Positions 11,964-23,000 of a DNA stretch of 64,000 nt are shown here, piece by piece; positions within the stretch are counted from its first letter, which is position 1; every line of letters starts with the position of its first letter. The notes beneath the pieces are model-generated. The model had not been told where the DNA came from. It searched no databases and worked only from the letters and a program-made list of their open reading frames with translations. A program made the translations under genes and the position numbers. The stretch comes from Polytrichum commune (Eukaryota; Streptophyta; Polytrichopsida; Polytrichales; Polytrichaceae). The stretch lies in contig OX485804.1 of NCBI GenBank assembly GCA_950295325.1, positions 25,546,001 to 25,610,000 of the forward strand, in the 5' to 3' direction.

Positions 11964-14587
11964 TGGTTCCGAATCAACAAGTTGATTCAAAAGCACTTGT
12001 GATTATGGAGAGTCATGTATTTCTCGTCTGCCTCAGTTTGTAACATTACAATTCATTGGCACTGGAATTCTTGGTGTCGTATAGGAAATCCCAATGTGAG
12101 ATGAGTTTTCTTTGACTGAAAAAAGCAATCTCCTACTGGTCATCGGTTCAATTATCCATGTGAACGCCAGGGAGGAAGCACCACTTGCAGGTGTGTCTGA
12201 ACCGATGTGTGGATGGTTGCCCATAGCGAATTGAGAAAATGACTCCCATGAAACATTAGATGTCTGAGAATGGAAGGCAGCTGCCAAGTAGGTTAGTCGC
12301 TGCAACACTTAGATGCTGGAGGAAATGGAGGGCAGTTGTGTGCACACATATAAAAGAGTAACCTTTTCCAAGAGGATTTCTTTGCACTAGTGCAATTACA
12401 AGTTTTGCATTTGAGCCATGTGGCTGGGAACTACTTCACTTCGGCCAGGATGTATCCCTTGGTTACTTTTATTTTCTTGTGCTTTTCCTAAATCTATTAG
12501 GCATGGGGGGAAGGTGTTACATTCTACAAGTCTAGAGGAATGTATGTGGCACGAACCACCGAACCCTGAACTATGGAGAGGAGGCTGGAGAGCAAAAACA
12601 TGAAGAGGAGGAACAATGTATGACCACTGGCACCCCTCCTCTCCCCTTGTGCCTCAGAGAACTAGAGATCTTGTATCTTAGTTTTTTTACAGAGATAATT
12701 GCACATTACATGTGCACTGTCTTGTATCTTAGCTTAGTTTTATTTACAGTGATAATGCACATAACATGTGCACTATCTTACGAGTGGACTTCTAGTGAAG
12801 TTAATTAGAGTTCTCAATGTAGTCCCTTTTCCATGTAACCTTGCACGTTACTGAACGTATGAGTGCTAATGAATGAAGTTTTGAGAGGGGACATTCACAA
12901 CAAAGCACATATGTTACTAAAGTCTTCACATTCACAGACAATAAATGGTTTAAGACAGTTGAGAATGGATCTGTTTGTGCTCTTTTGTTCACTTACATCC
13001 ACAACATTTGGTCATAAGTCATTTGAGACCACCAAGCAGGTTGTATTTTAAAAACAGGTGTAGCTTGTGTAAGCATCCACACTAAGTGTGGGTAGAGATA
13101 CCTACCAGTCCAATTCGGAGGCATCCAGTCCTATTGGCTTGCGAAGAAGCTTCACTTTGACTTATGAGGGACAGTCTGGAACAGATTATGAACCATTCAC
13201 CAAAATCTCAATGTGCGTTGGATGGTTTCATTAGCTATGTTTGGGAAAGGGCATATTGCAAAAGCCTAATACTTAAGTTGAGCAGGATCCAAACATTTGA
13301 AATTGATAATCCCATTTTGGGATGTTTAGGCTATTTATGGTTGATTGACATTGCACTAGCTCAATTTCATAACAACGATCCAACAATTTGTTTACAAAGT
13401 TCTTCAATGACCATGTGCAGAGTCTCTTCCCTGTTGGAATTATGTTAGAATAGGGCAGTTGGGTGGATCCAGCTTGCGGGCCACAAGCCCCATCCACCTA
13501 ATGGCCATACTCTTACACATCAAGCAAACAATACCTTCTTCCAAGAAATGAGTAATGGAATTAGAATTGGGAGGCATGAACAAATGATTTTGATCTAGGC
13601 TTGTCTGCAGGGTGGTCCTACATCAGGAAATCCTATTCAAATTGGGAGGATGCATTTTGGAAATGGTGGGCATAATTCTTCGGCTACGTGGATGGTCAGT
13701 ATTCAACGAACAACAAGAGGTTCATTTAGGAGAAGGGCAACCAAAGAGGCATTTTTGTAGTAGAGGTTGTAGGAATAAGGGTAGGAGCATGAGTTCTCAA
13801 CATGAGAATCCAAGGGTGCCTGAGGCAACTACCTTTCTCCAATGCGAAATCTACATGTTTGCAAACCCTTATGCTTGTTTCCGAGCCCTAGGCTTCTATT
13901 TGTTCTCATTGTAGATTGGATGCTCCTCATCTGCCTACAAAATGCCCCTTTTGTTCCACGAGGTTACTCAAAAACCAAAGAGAAAGTCCAACCAGGTTGC
14001 TCCATAACATTACTCAGCTGTGCATGTGAGTTCCATTTCTCATCTGGAGTAATATACCAAGTATTTTGATGACAGATGACCACTGACAGGAAGGAACCGG
14101 CTGCGCCAACCTATGTCAACCTGTGCCTTCCGAACCGAGTCACCTTCTGCTACCTTGCTCCCTACACTTACCAGATTATCTGCGATTTCGACCTACCAAC
14201 CCTTCAGCCAATCTAACAAAGCTGGTTAGGAGTGCTTGTAGCCAAACAACCGACCAACTGCCCTTGTAACCCCCTCTCCACTGCAACAAATTCAGAGTTT
14301 GAATCTGAGACTAGGTGGATCCAAAGTGTACTATTATCTTGGAACAAAGTGAATGCAATTCTCGGCCCGTTTGATTCTTAACCGCACTAGTTGACTGATG
14401 TTATCGTGCTCCTACACTTGCCATAACACCTATGACTCTAGCCTATCTTAGGTACCGACCCATTGGACAACGCCGGTTGGGAGATGCTGTAGCTGATCGG
14501 CCGACCAACTTGCCTTTGTAACTCCAACTCCACTGCCTCTATAACCCCATCTCCACTGCTCCAAATTCAGAGCTTGAATCTGGGGCT
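11964..14587. other. Convergent intergenic region, mostly without genes
   Basis: This lies between the 3' ends of the PPR gene and the minus-strand gene at 15 kb. The first part is presumably PPR 3' untranslated sequence. No complete gene is visible. A possible exon remnant at 13892-14029 is listed separately. From about 14150 an older duplication begins: the segment around 14270-14380 ('CTCCACTGC', 'AAATTCAGAG', 'GAATCTG', 'CTAGGTGGA') recurs at about 14530-14640 and leads into the tandem array downstream. Confidence 0.5.
13892..14029 (+). pseudogene. Possible exon remnant with paired C-x2-C motifs
   Basis: After a plausible splice acceptor (CCCTAG at 13886-13891) a 45-codon frame ends in TGA. 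It encodes an ICSHC segment and, nine residues on, CPFC, followed by a basic stretch. Two C-x2-C pairs in this spacing suggest a small zinc-binding domain of the kind seen at protein C-termini. Upstream, another frame (13612-13914) looks weakly gene-like, but I could not join the two with consistent phases. It could be a decayed gene or chance. Confidence 0.25.
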
Positions 14588-15085
14588 AGGTGGACTCAAT
14601 GAGAATCGCCTCGCAACAAAGTGAACGCGATTCTCGCGCCCATGAAACTCAAGGGCAGCACTAACTGAATAAATGTCATGTTGCTGTATCCAGTCGGGGT
14701 GCGGTTAGGGCTGGGTGGATCCAATGAGAATTATCTCGGAACAGAGTGAATGGGATTCGCAGGCCCACGAAACTCAAGGACTACACAAACTGAATAAATG
14801 CTATGCTGATTCCAGTTGGGGGTGCGGCTTGGGTTGGGTGGATCCAAAGAGAAGTGTCTTGATACATAGTGAATGCGATTCTCGGGCCCACGAAACTCAA
14901 GGGTTGCACCAACTGAATAAATGTTATGCTGAATCTCGTTGGGGTGCTGCTGCTGGGGGTGGGTGGATCCAAGAGGAATTGTCTTGGAACATTGTGAGTG
15001 CGATTCTCAGGCCCACGTAACTCAGCTGCACCAGCTGAATCAAATGTTTACTAAGCTCAATCCAGTTGGGTTGCGGCTGCGGCAG
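14588..15085. repeat. Tandem array of four ~125-bp units overlapping the 3' end of a gene
   Basis: Unit starts marked by GGTGGA(T/C)C lie at 14588, 14714, 14837 and 14962. Each unit continues with a block like 'GTGAATGCGATTCTC', 'GGCCCACGAAACTCAAGG' and 'CTGAATAAATG', and ends 'CCAGTTGGGGTGCGG'. The last unit runs past the stop codon (15057-15059) of the minus-strand gene, so its CCAGTTGGGTTGCGGCTGC end is coding. The array therefore forms the end of the coding region and the 3' flank of that gene. Confidence 0.85.
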
Positions 15086-18000
15086 GAGGTGGAGAACCGG
15101 CAGTTTCTTGCACCCTGCTCTCCAGCCTCTTCACCGCCTTCCGCCACGCGAGGCTGGCCGCTTTGATGGAGCCGCGACGGACGCTGGAGCTCGAATTCGA
15201 CTTGTCCAGTTTGGTGTCCAGCAGGCTGCTCTGATGGGACCGAGAGCTGGCATTGTTGGCGCTGCTGGAGCTCTCGGTCTCGGAGATCTCGTCCACGTCG
15301 GACAACCGCCGAGGCAAGTGCGCCCGCCTGCCCGCTGACATAGACAGCTGGCGGTCTAGCATGTTCATATAATGATGACCTGGACTGGCCACGCCCTCGT
15401 CTCCGCCAGCTGGACCCTTCCAAATGGCCGTGGCATCCGAGGTGGACACTATCTCCTCGTCCGGCGCCCCCCACTCCTCTTCGTGCCGCAGCGTGTCGAT
15501 GCCGGCTTGTTGCACAATGAATCCGGGCCAGTTCCGCACGGACTCGGGGATCGTGGAACGCGGACGACCTCCGGCCAGCTCGTTCAGGGACGCTCGGTTC
15601 ATCGAATCCAACAGCGTCGCGATCTCCCCGTCGTGATGACTTCTGCTACTGGAACGTTTGAGATGTTCGTCCTCGGGTTCATTAATAGATGATGGGTCGT
15701 GGTCGAACTTCCGGGAAGGGCTCTGCTCCGACGGGTGCCGCGCACTACTTAGCTTCCGAAGTAAGCCTCCCAGTAAGCCCTTTGGTCTCTCCACATTCTC
15801 TCCTGCTTCATTCACAAATGCCTGAACGATTGGGAATTCAATCGACAGGATATGATACTGAGCAATGTAATGAACAAGTATATCACAAAATTTCTAACTC
15901 TCATTTTGATTCCAGTTTAGAAGTACGCTTTCTATAAAAGAAAGACTAAATATCAAAATTAAAATTAAAATAGCGAACCTGTTAGCAAACAATACTTCTG
16001 ATAGTGCTCCTAAAACATGGAGTTGATTATTGGCTTGGTTAGCAATATGTAAATTAGAGCATAGACCTTTAGGCTTTGACAATCAAGACGTAGAAACTTT
16101 ACAACTTCAGATCTGAACATTGGCTTTCCATAGCTGTAGCTTTATATGTTTATCTTCGTTCTCAGTGTGCTTACGATGTAGCACCCAGTGGCTACATCCA
16201 AGACATCAACTCTTTTATCTTCTAAAATCGCTTCTCATGTCTCTAACAAGTTCGAATAGTTATAATGATTTCACAAGTAGTCGTAGCAACATGATGCTTG
16301 GAAAGAGGGAGGGAGGGCATGCAGAGAGGTATCCGTTGAGACCATTTATGTTTGAATTAGAAAGGTTTACACTTCCAGATATCGATGTTCTTAGAACGAC
16401 TTTGAAGCAATTTCTTCTAAAGTAAGGGGTCACCATCCAGAGCCCCTAAGTATTTAATCCAGTGAGCCCTTTGGCCTCTCTACATTCTCTCCTGCTTCGT
16501 CCACAATTGCCTGAACAATGGGAATCTGAGTCGCAAAGATCGATCAATTGATCAATAGGGCATCCAACACAACATCAACTCTTTCCCCTCCAATTCTGAT
16601 CTTTCAAATCAGTTGAGTGGTGTGTTTTAATTTTGCAAAGAGTCATAGCAACATGATGCTTGGAAAGAGAGGGCATGGAGGTGGGGAATCCCATTGAGGC
16701 CATTTATGTCTGATTTAGAAAAGGTTCACACTTTCAAATGTCAGCATTTTTAGACCTACTTCGAACCAATTCTCCTAAAGCCAGGGTCACCATCTAGGTT
16801 CCCTAGTAGGCATTTAGTTTCAGTTCTAAGAAAATTTATGAAATTTCTTGGAACTTTTAGTAGTCCTTAAAATGCTTATAATTGGATAGGAGCTCCTAAA
16901 TAGTGCTTCTTAGAAATGTTTTAGCAGCTTCAAAGCAGCTTCTACAGACCTGCGGGTGCTACAGATATTTGCACCCTGTGATCATAAGTTTTATCTTCTA
17001 CAGAAGATTCAACTCCTCAAGTTGGATTAAAGGGCAGCCTTATTCATAGAAGTGAAGCAGTAGTAGCTCAATGATTTCTCAAGATTCTCATTGGATTAAG
17101 GGGGTGCTTTTCAATAGATGCAGGCAGACAAAGTTACCGTAAGTGAAATCTATTGAAGTCTTGATAAGTTGTTTAGGGACGATGCTATACCTGATCCCGT
17201 GCACCTTCTTGCAGTTCCATGCTTCCACGCATTGCTGCCATGCTTATTTGAGACAATGCTGGGGAGAAGACTCGATTCAGAGAAACGTCAGGTTGGTCAG
17301 GTGAAGAACTCGTGGATTCACCGTTTTTGAATAACAGCACTTCCAGCCATTTGTCCAGGTTCAACTTTCCAATCTTTCTTGTTCTTTCATCATCAATATC
17401 CGATTGTTGCATTCTGCCATCTTTTCTTTGTATATCATGCAGATGTGTTGTCAACACCTGTGTGCCAATGACAACCTTCAGTATATAGCTTTACTGTTAT
17501 CACAAACCTCTAAATTCATATATCATCAACACTTATTTCACATTGATTTCAACTACATGAAATTACAATACTGAATCAATGCCTACCAAAAGATATTCTC
17601 ATCATATGTTTCTATAGTTTATACTTGGAAGACCTAAAAGGATGATTTGTGAGTTGTATCAATCATGAATGAATCATTAGCTGAATGTTGAATCAGCACT
17701 GAAAATATTTGAAACCCCAAAGGGTTTGTATCAACGCTGGATCAACATTAAATGCTGATAACTTGAGACGGTTCTCTAAATGGAGGATTCCAGCCACAGG
17801 AGGGACGAGCAAAACTGTGAAGTACAAAATCAAGATTGCTTACTGTCATTCATGTTCCAATGCAGCCACAGAAACCCAAAAATTGTGTGTGCCTTGATAA
17901 ACGGGTGGACAAACCTGGTGGAGTAGTTCATCCAGGTTTTCTTCAGGCTTGCCTTGCACCAAATCATCCTGCATGGGCGCTGCACCTGCCTCCATAGTTG

Positions 18001-19046
18001 GGATCTGAGAACGAATGTGTTGAAGACATTCTTCCAAGTACTCTTGCCTACATGAGACTGCATTGTCAATGATGGCTGGCACATGATGATCGTCTTTCAA
18101 ACTATTTTTCCTCACCATTATTATGTTCTTCTGTATCTCCTGTTTGGAGTTGATTGGTCTAGGTTGCCCTGCACTTTCTGGAAGAACGACATCATTTGCA
18201 ACCGGATGATGGGCAAATCCAGATGTGTGTGTGATATCCTGCTCTACTGTTCCTGTGCTCCTGGTGTCATCTGATTTCTTCACCCTTTGTGTTTCCAGTT
18301 CTTTGCCTGCAGAATTCCGTTCTACAGTCCCAGTTGTTCCAGAATTGTTGTCTGAACATGTGTCTTCAGTTTCTGGAAGTTCGTGATCCATCTCATCATC
18401 TGCAGAATCTTTATCAATATCACACTTTTCTGAGGTTAGACTGATTGCAAGTCAGTATAGACACAAGATAGATAAATTGAGTCAATTGAAAATACTAACT
18501 AAGCAGAATTATTGCTGCGTAGAAATCAAGCAGCTCTTTCTGCATGTTTTCTGAGAGCTAAGAAATTTAGCGAATCCCTGACAGTTTATACCAAACAAAT
18601 GTGCTTGCTCAACATTTACTTGGTTGATTCTGATGATCGCATTACTAAACTTATTTGGTGTTGATGAATCTGCATAGAATGACTTTCATGTGACTGCTGG
18701 TGTACATACCTGGGCTTCTTAGATCCGCATCCGAGTTCCTCCGCAACCGACTTTTCCCTCCACTCTGTTTGGACCTCTTGACAGCCTCTGCCACTGTCAC
18801 CAAAGCCTTGCTTCGCAATGGAGACATGGGCATTCTGAGAGGCGAAGCATTTGCTGCAATTTCGTCCCTTACTCGTAGAGGGGAAGCGTTTGCTGCGATT
18901 TCATCCCTTGCTCTCAGAGGCGAACTCACTCTCAGAGGCGAACTTACTCTCAGAGGCGAACTCACTCTCAAAGGCGAAGCGTTTGCTGCAACTCCGTCCC
19001 TCAGTGGCGATGAAACTGCAAGCAATGAAAGCAACCACCAAGACAT
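15057..19046 (-). CDS. Serine-rich protein of unknown family with eight SPLR sites, four exons
   Basis: Proposed exons: 19046-18710, 18429-17915, 17457-17191 and 15821-15057. Every junction is GT-AG and the phases (1, 0, 0) agree, giving 627 residues. Exon 1 encodes eight S-P-L-R tetrapeptides (Ser13, 24, 30, 36, 42, 55, 68, 75), then a basic [14 protein letters not shown] stretch. Exon 2 is acidic and Ser/Thr-rich. Exon 3 holds a compact segment, [16 protein letters not shown], likely a short helix. Exon 4 is long, basic and Ser-rich, with [11 protein letters not shown] near its start and an Ala/Pro-rich C-terminus. I do not recognise the family. S-P-x-R is the consensus for cyclin-dependent kinases, so phosphoregulation is possible (inference). 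The 5' end is uncertain: a good acceptor (TTGCAG) at 19016 means exon 1 may start at 19015, joined to an unseen upstream exon. ATG 19046 has an in-frame stop seven codons upstream. Confidence 0.75.
15760..16810. repeat. Intragenic tandem duplication copying an exon boundary
   Basis: The segment from the start of exon 4 (about 15770) to 16440 has a second, shorter copy at about 16450-16810, within the intron between exons 3 and 4. Matching landmarks: the exon start (15780-15832 against 16464-16514, on the minus strand ATTGTTCAG then GCA-ATT-GTG), 'AGCAACATGATGCTTGGAAAGA' split around 16286 and 16639, and 'GGGTCACCATC' at 16426 and 16783. The copied exon piece keeps its acceptor, but its frame closes within about 20 codons. 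Confidence 0.8.
18840..19000 (-). repeat. 18-bp coding minisatellite (SPLRVS repeats)
   Basis: On the plus strand the unit CTCAGAGGCGAACTCACT occurs in about four near-identical tandem copies (18912-18980). Two longer related units to its left contain GCGTTTGCTGCGATTTC. On the coding strand it reads S-P-L-R-V-S. The phase is preserved in every copy, so the protein repeat number can vary without a frameshift. Confidence 0.85.
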
Positions 19047-20001
19047 AATTATTGGTTTGCTTTGTCATCTCATTTTGAACACGGATTAGTACTGGTGCCT
19101 CATACTCAATGCCCACTGCCAGCTCTATGTGCCAACCATTTAGCCAGACGTGAGCCAACTCGAATTCACTTTCAGACTAGTCATTTCTGCAGCTCAAACA
19201 ATGACCAATGACCGAAAATCTCAAAATGTGCAAACCTACATGCTTGCGACTTACCATTCAACTAGAGAGCTCCCTGTGCAGCTCTACCTTCCATGCAATC
19301 CATACTATGTGAGTATCCATCAATCCATCCACAAGAAAAGGTGACCAACAAATCAACAAGATCAATGCAGAATCACACCTTGCGAATGAGTAAAATCTCC
19401 ACAACACTAGGGGTGTGGGTGTGGTTGTGGTTTACTTTCTTTGGTTCTGTTTCCATGGAATAGGCATATTGAGTGCTAACCACAAGCACACCCACCCTCT
19501 ACCCCATCAGCCCTCTACTCTAGATGGTTAATCATCGTAGTTTCATGCTCATGTGGCACCACTATATAGCTTCAAGGCCAGGTCCGGGAGAAAGTTGATG
19601 AGGCAACCATTGTAGCACTAAAGTCCAAAGCCAACAAGAACAATTAATCACTTCAATTTCTTTTCTCGAGTCCAAGACCTAAACCAATGATGGATTGCAA
19701 TTTGGAAGACCAACCTCACCATCAGCCATAACCACAACCACAACCATTCGCAAACTTCAAGTGCAAATGAAAAAACTTGTAGTTATGGTTGATAGTGGCG
19801 GTTAACTACAACCACAGCCACCTTTGTCCTGTATTGGCAATCCTTCAGACAACAATTGGCCTGGCGCACACAAGCCGACTCAAGAAAAACTTTAGTTGCA
19901 TTGCGACGAGATATCAACTTAATCTTCTCCATGACTGCAGAATGTCCATCATGAAGTAATTAATGAGACACTTGAGAGACACCAGAAACAAACAAAAAAA
20001 G
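19047..20001. promoter_or_regulatory. Intergenic spacer between two tandem minus-strand genes
   Basis: It must hold the terminator of the upstream gene and the promoter of the downstream one, and possibly an undetected 5' exon. I see GGTTGTGG/CCACAACC tracts in both orientations (19415-19430, 19728-19745 and 19805-19820), which could pair, but no clear gene. No TATA box can be assigned confidently. Confidence 0.4.
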
Positions 20002-23000
20002 TCATCCAAGTAAAGAACCTTGGAATGATTGTTTGTCCAAAGACTTTCTTGCAACCTGTTGCTGTCGCAATTCGTGGTCATGTAACAACTCCTTCGTCGT
20101 CTGCTGCCGCCGCCTCCGCCCGGCCCGAGTACGCAAATTAGGGTAATGCTCTTGCACTACATATTCCGCCGCGTCAATGTCGTCGCTGTTGTTGCTGTCG
20201 CTCAGGTCGTGATGATCCCCAGGGTGGAAATTAGCGGCGGCAGCCGCCGCCGCCGCCACTCTTCCCTCTTCCGCAATTATATTATCATCCTCCTCCTCTA
20301 TTTCTTGTTCTTGTTCTTGTTCTTCATCTTCATCTTCTTCGTCAGTTAGGCCGGCAGGAGATGCACAGCTGCTGAACCCCCCCGCACCACCATTATGATT
20401 ACCACTAATATTAATCCCTCCTCGCTGCTCCAGTTTGCCCAGCTTCTTTTGCATCACACTCAGGTTGTCCATCACGTCGTCATCTCCGACCGCGGCCTCC
20501 AGAATCTCCCTCTGTGAGTACCTTTGAAACAGGTCTTTCTCCGCTGCCTCGCATGTCGCCTTCTGGCTGTCCAGACGAGCCATGAGCACCTGGCAGGCGG
20601 CTTGGTTCAAGTGCGCTTGCTCTTTGTAAGAGATGCTCCTGCCCATCACCACCACCACCACCACAACAACCCCAACAACATTAGGCCACTCAGAATATAA
20701 CCACAAGCGGGGTGATTCATAGATAGATAGATATAAACATCGGCTCTTGGGAAATCAAGCATGAATGAAGAGCCTCTTCGCCCCCGAGCTACTTCCCTCC
20801 TTCCCTCCTGAAGGGTGGGCAAGCCGTGTGATGGATACATAGATACAAACGCAAGCTCATGGTGGAGCAAGCATGAATGAAGAGACTCCTCATTGCGGGC
20901 TACTGCTCTCTTTCAAGGTTGGGCAAGCCAGGTGATAGATAGAGAGATATAAATGCAAGCTCTTGGGGAGCAAGCATGAATGAAGAGCCTCTTCGGCCGT
21001 AGTCTTCTGTCCTCTTTCAAGGGTGGATGAGCGGGATGGTAGATTGGTAGATAGATAAATAGATATAAATGCAAGCTCTTGGTGGAGCAAGCATGAATGA
21101 AGAGCCTCTCCACCCGTGGGCTGCTACCCTTGAAAGAGAGTGCGCAAGCCGGTTGATAGATAGATATAAACACCGGCTCCTAACTGAGCAAGCATGAATG
21201 AATAGAGAAGATCGACCTCTTTGTTCGCATTCTACTATTGTCTTTCAAGGGTGGGCGAGTTAGGTTCCAAGTCAATCAAAGAATTACACTAAAAATCTGA
21301 TCCCACGTGAATGGTCTTGCCATCAGTTGGTGGCAAGTACACTAAAAATCTGATCGAGTGTGACCTCTCCATTCATCATCAACCCAACCCACATGTATTG
21401 TCTTGCAATTTCTGGGTGGCAACTAAATAAGGTGTCGCATGGCAATTGGTAGAACATGACAAGTCATGAAGACTACTCTTATGAAAATGCGGATGGCATT
21501 TGCATCATCGGGTTTCTGCATAGAATTTATTACTCAAGCGCTAAGAATAGAGTGGACCTGGAATTGGTGCAGTTCAAGCTGGAGTTTGAAAGCAGATAGA
21601 CTCAAAAGGTTAAGGGGTGCTTGATTCTGGGAGTCGAGGCGTTATACGGAGGTGCTTGAGGTTACATACTGGTGATTTTAAGTTGATGTTAAAATTGACT
21701 CTATCCCAAATCAAATAATCTATCGAATGCATGCTTCAATCTGGACCGATAAATGGAGAATCTGAGCTCGTACGTTGAATGACCTACATTGAAATATCAT
21801 ATTCATTATCAAGTGTAAAAACTAGGTGAATAAGAATCAGGAAAACACACACACGGAGCATTTGTCGATGAATGGAAGAGGAGAGTAAGATGATAGCGTA
21901 CTGGTGCATGGTGTCACGAATCATTCGTTCCAAACAAAGGCGGTAAGACGACTGGGTCTCGGCCCATCTTCTTTGCTTTTCAACCCGCTGCTTGTGCTTT
22001 GTGAGAATAGCCTCCAGCTCAAGAGCCTTCAACCTTTCCTTCTCATTCTGTTGCCTCAGCTTCATCACCGTTTCCTTCAAATCTACTATCTCTTCCTCTT
22101 TGTCTCGTCTCAGCTCTTCCCTCCTGATCTTCACACGAAGCTCCTGCCATCACACAAAATTTACCTGTGAGTCTTGAACCTTCATTCATGTATAAGAACT
22201 ACATGGCGATCATGGTCACAGACATAGCATTCTTAAACATGTAAAGGACGTTCTCTTTCTATTCTGGCTTCAAGAATAAATCCAAGAATTGAGGTGCTTG
22301 ATTACATGCATCAATGCCATGCGTTTGTCAAGTGGCAAGCTCTCATTGGTTGACAACCTAGTTGTTCCCTTTCTGCAGACAAAGCCTTCTTCTCCCATCC
22401 ACCAAGCGAAAAAAGAAACAAGAAAATAACGACTCTGATGTTACCACCAGCGTGAACTATGGCGTTGCTTATTTTCAAGTTGATCTTAGTCTATATGTAA
22501 TCCCGAAATGGGCATTACGAGAATTGGAGGGGCACTGAAGAATATTGTCTCCTTTCGAAGGTGGAACACCTTGAACAGGCATTGACAAAACGGCTGGCAC
22601 TTATCTCCCCCAAGGCATGCCCTTAGGTTCTCACATGTTGGTTGAAAATATTCGGTACATGTTCGTGTTCTATTCCGGCCTTAGGCAGCTTAACCTCGGA
22701 GTTCCCATGAAATCCTCGGGTTAAGGCCTTGGTTTTACACCACCCTTCCTCTACCAAAATTTTACTTGAAGAACTTGCCAAAAAGAATATCACTGAGTGT
22801 ATTGGTCCTCAAGATGCTTCTCTAGGGTGAACTCTCACTACACCGCTTAAGAATGCTATAGTGACATACTCTGATCATTTGATATGTTTGAAGGTCAACT
22901 AGTTTCATCATGGCTGTGAACTATAAGTTTGAAAGAGTCCTGTAAGTAGCATACTCACTTCTTTGTGCAAAATCTAGGTTTACAATCCAAGTCTTACCTT

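Noticed and set aside
11221-11996. Open frames antisense to the PPR gene (up to 105 codons)
   Set aside because: They are shadows of the strongly biased PPR coding sequence and have no independent motifs.
14715-15020. 101-codon plus-strand frame
   Set aside because: It is produced by the 125-bp tandem repeat; the repeated peptide follows the DNA unit and lies opposite a gene's 3' end.
18700-19089. Plus-strand frame rich in RGE repeats
   Set aside because: It is antisense to exon 1 of the SPLR gene, which has phase-consistent splice sites; the repeat keeps several frames open.
20890-21173. Minus-strand frames of 66-86 codons with similar sequences
   Set aside because: They come from the 108-bp tandem repeat in the last intron; the similarity reflects the DNA repeat, not conserved protein.
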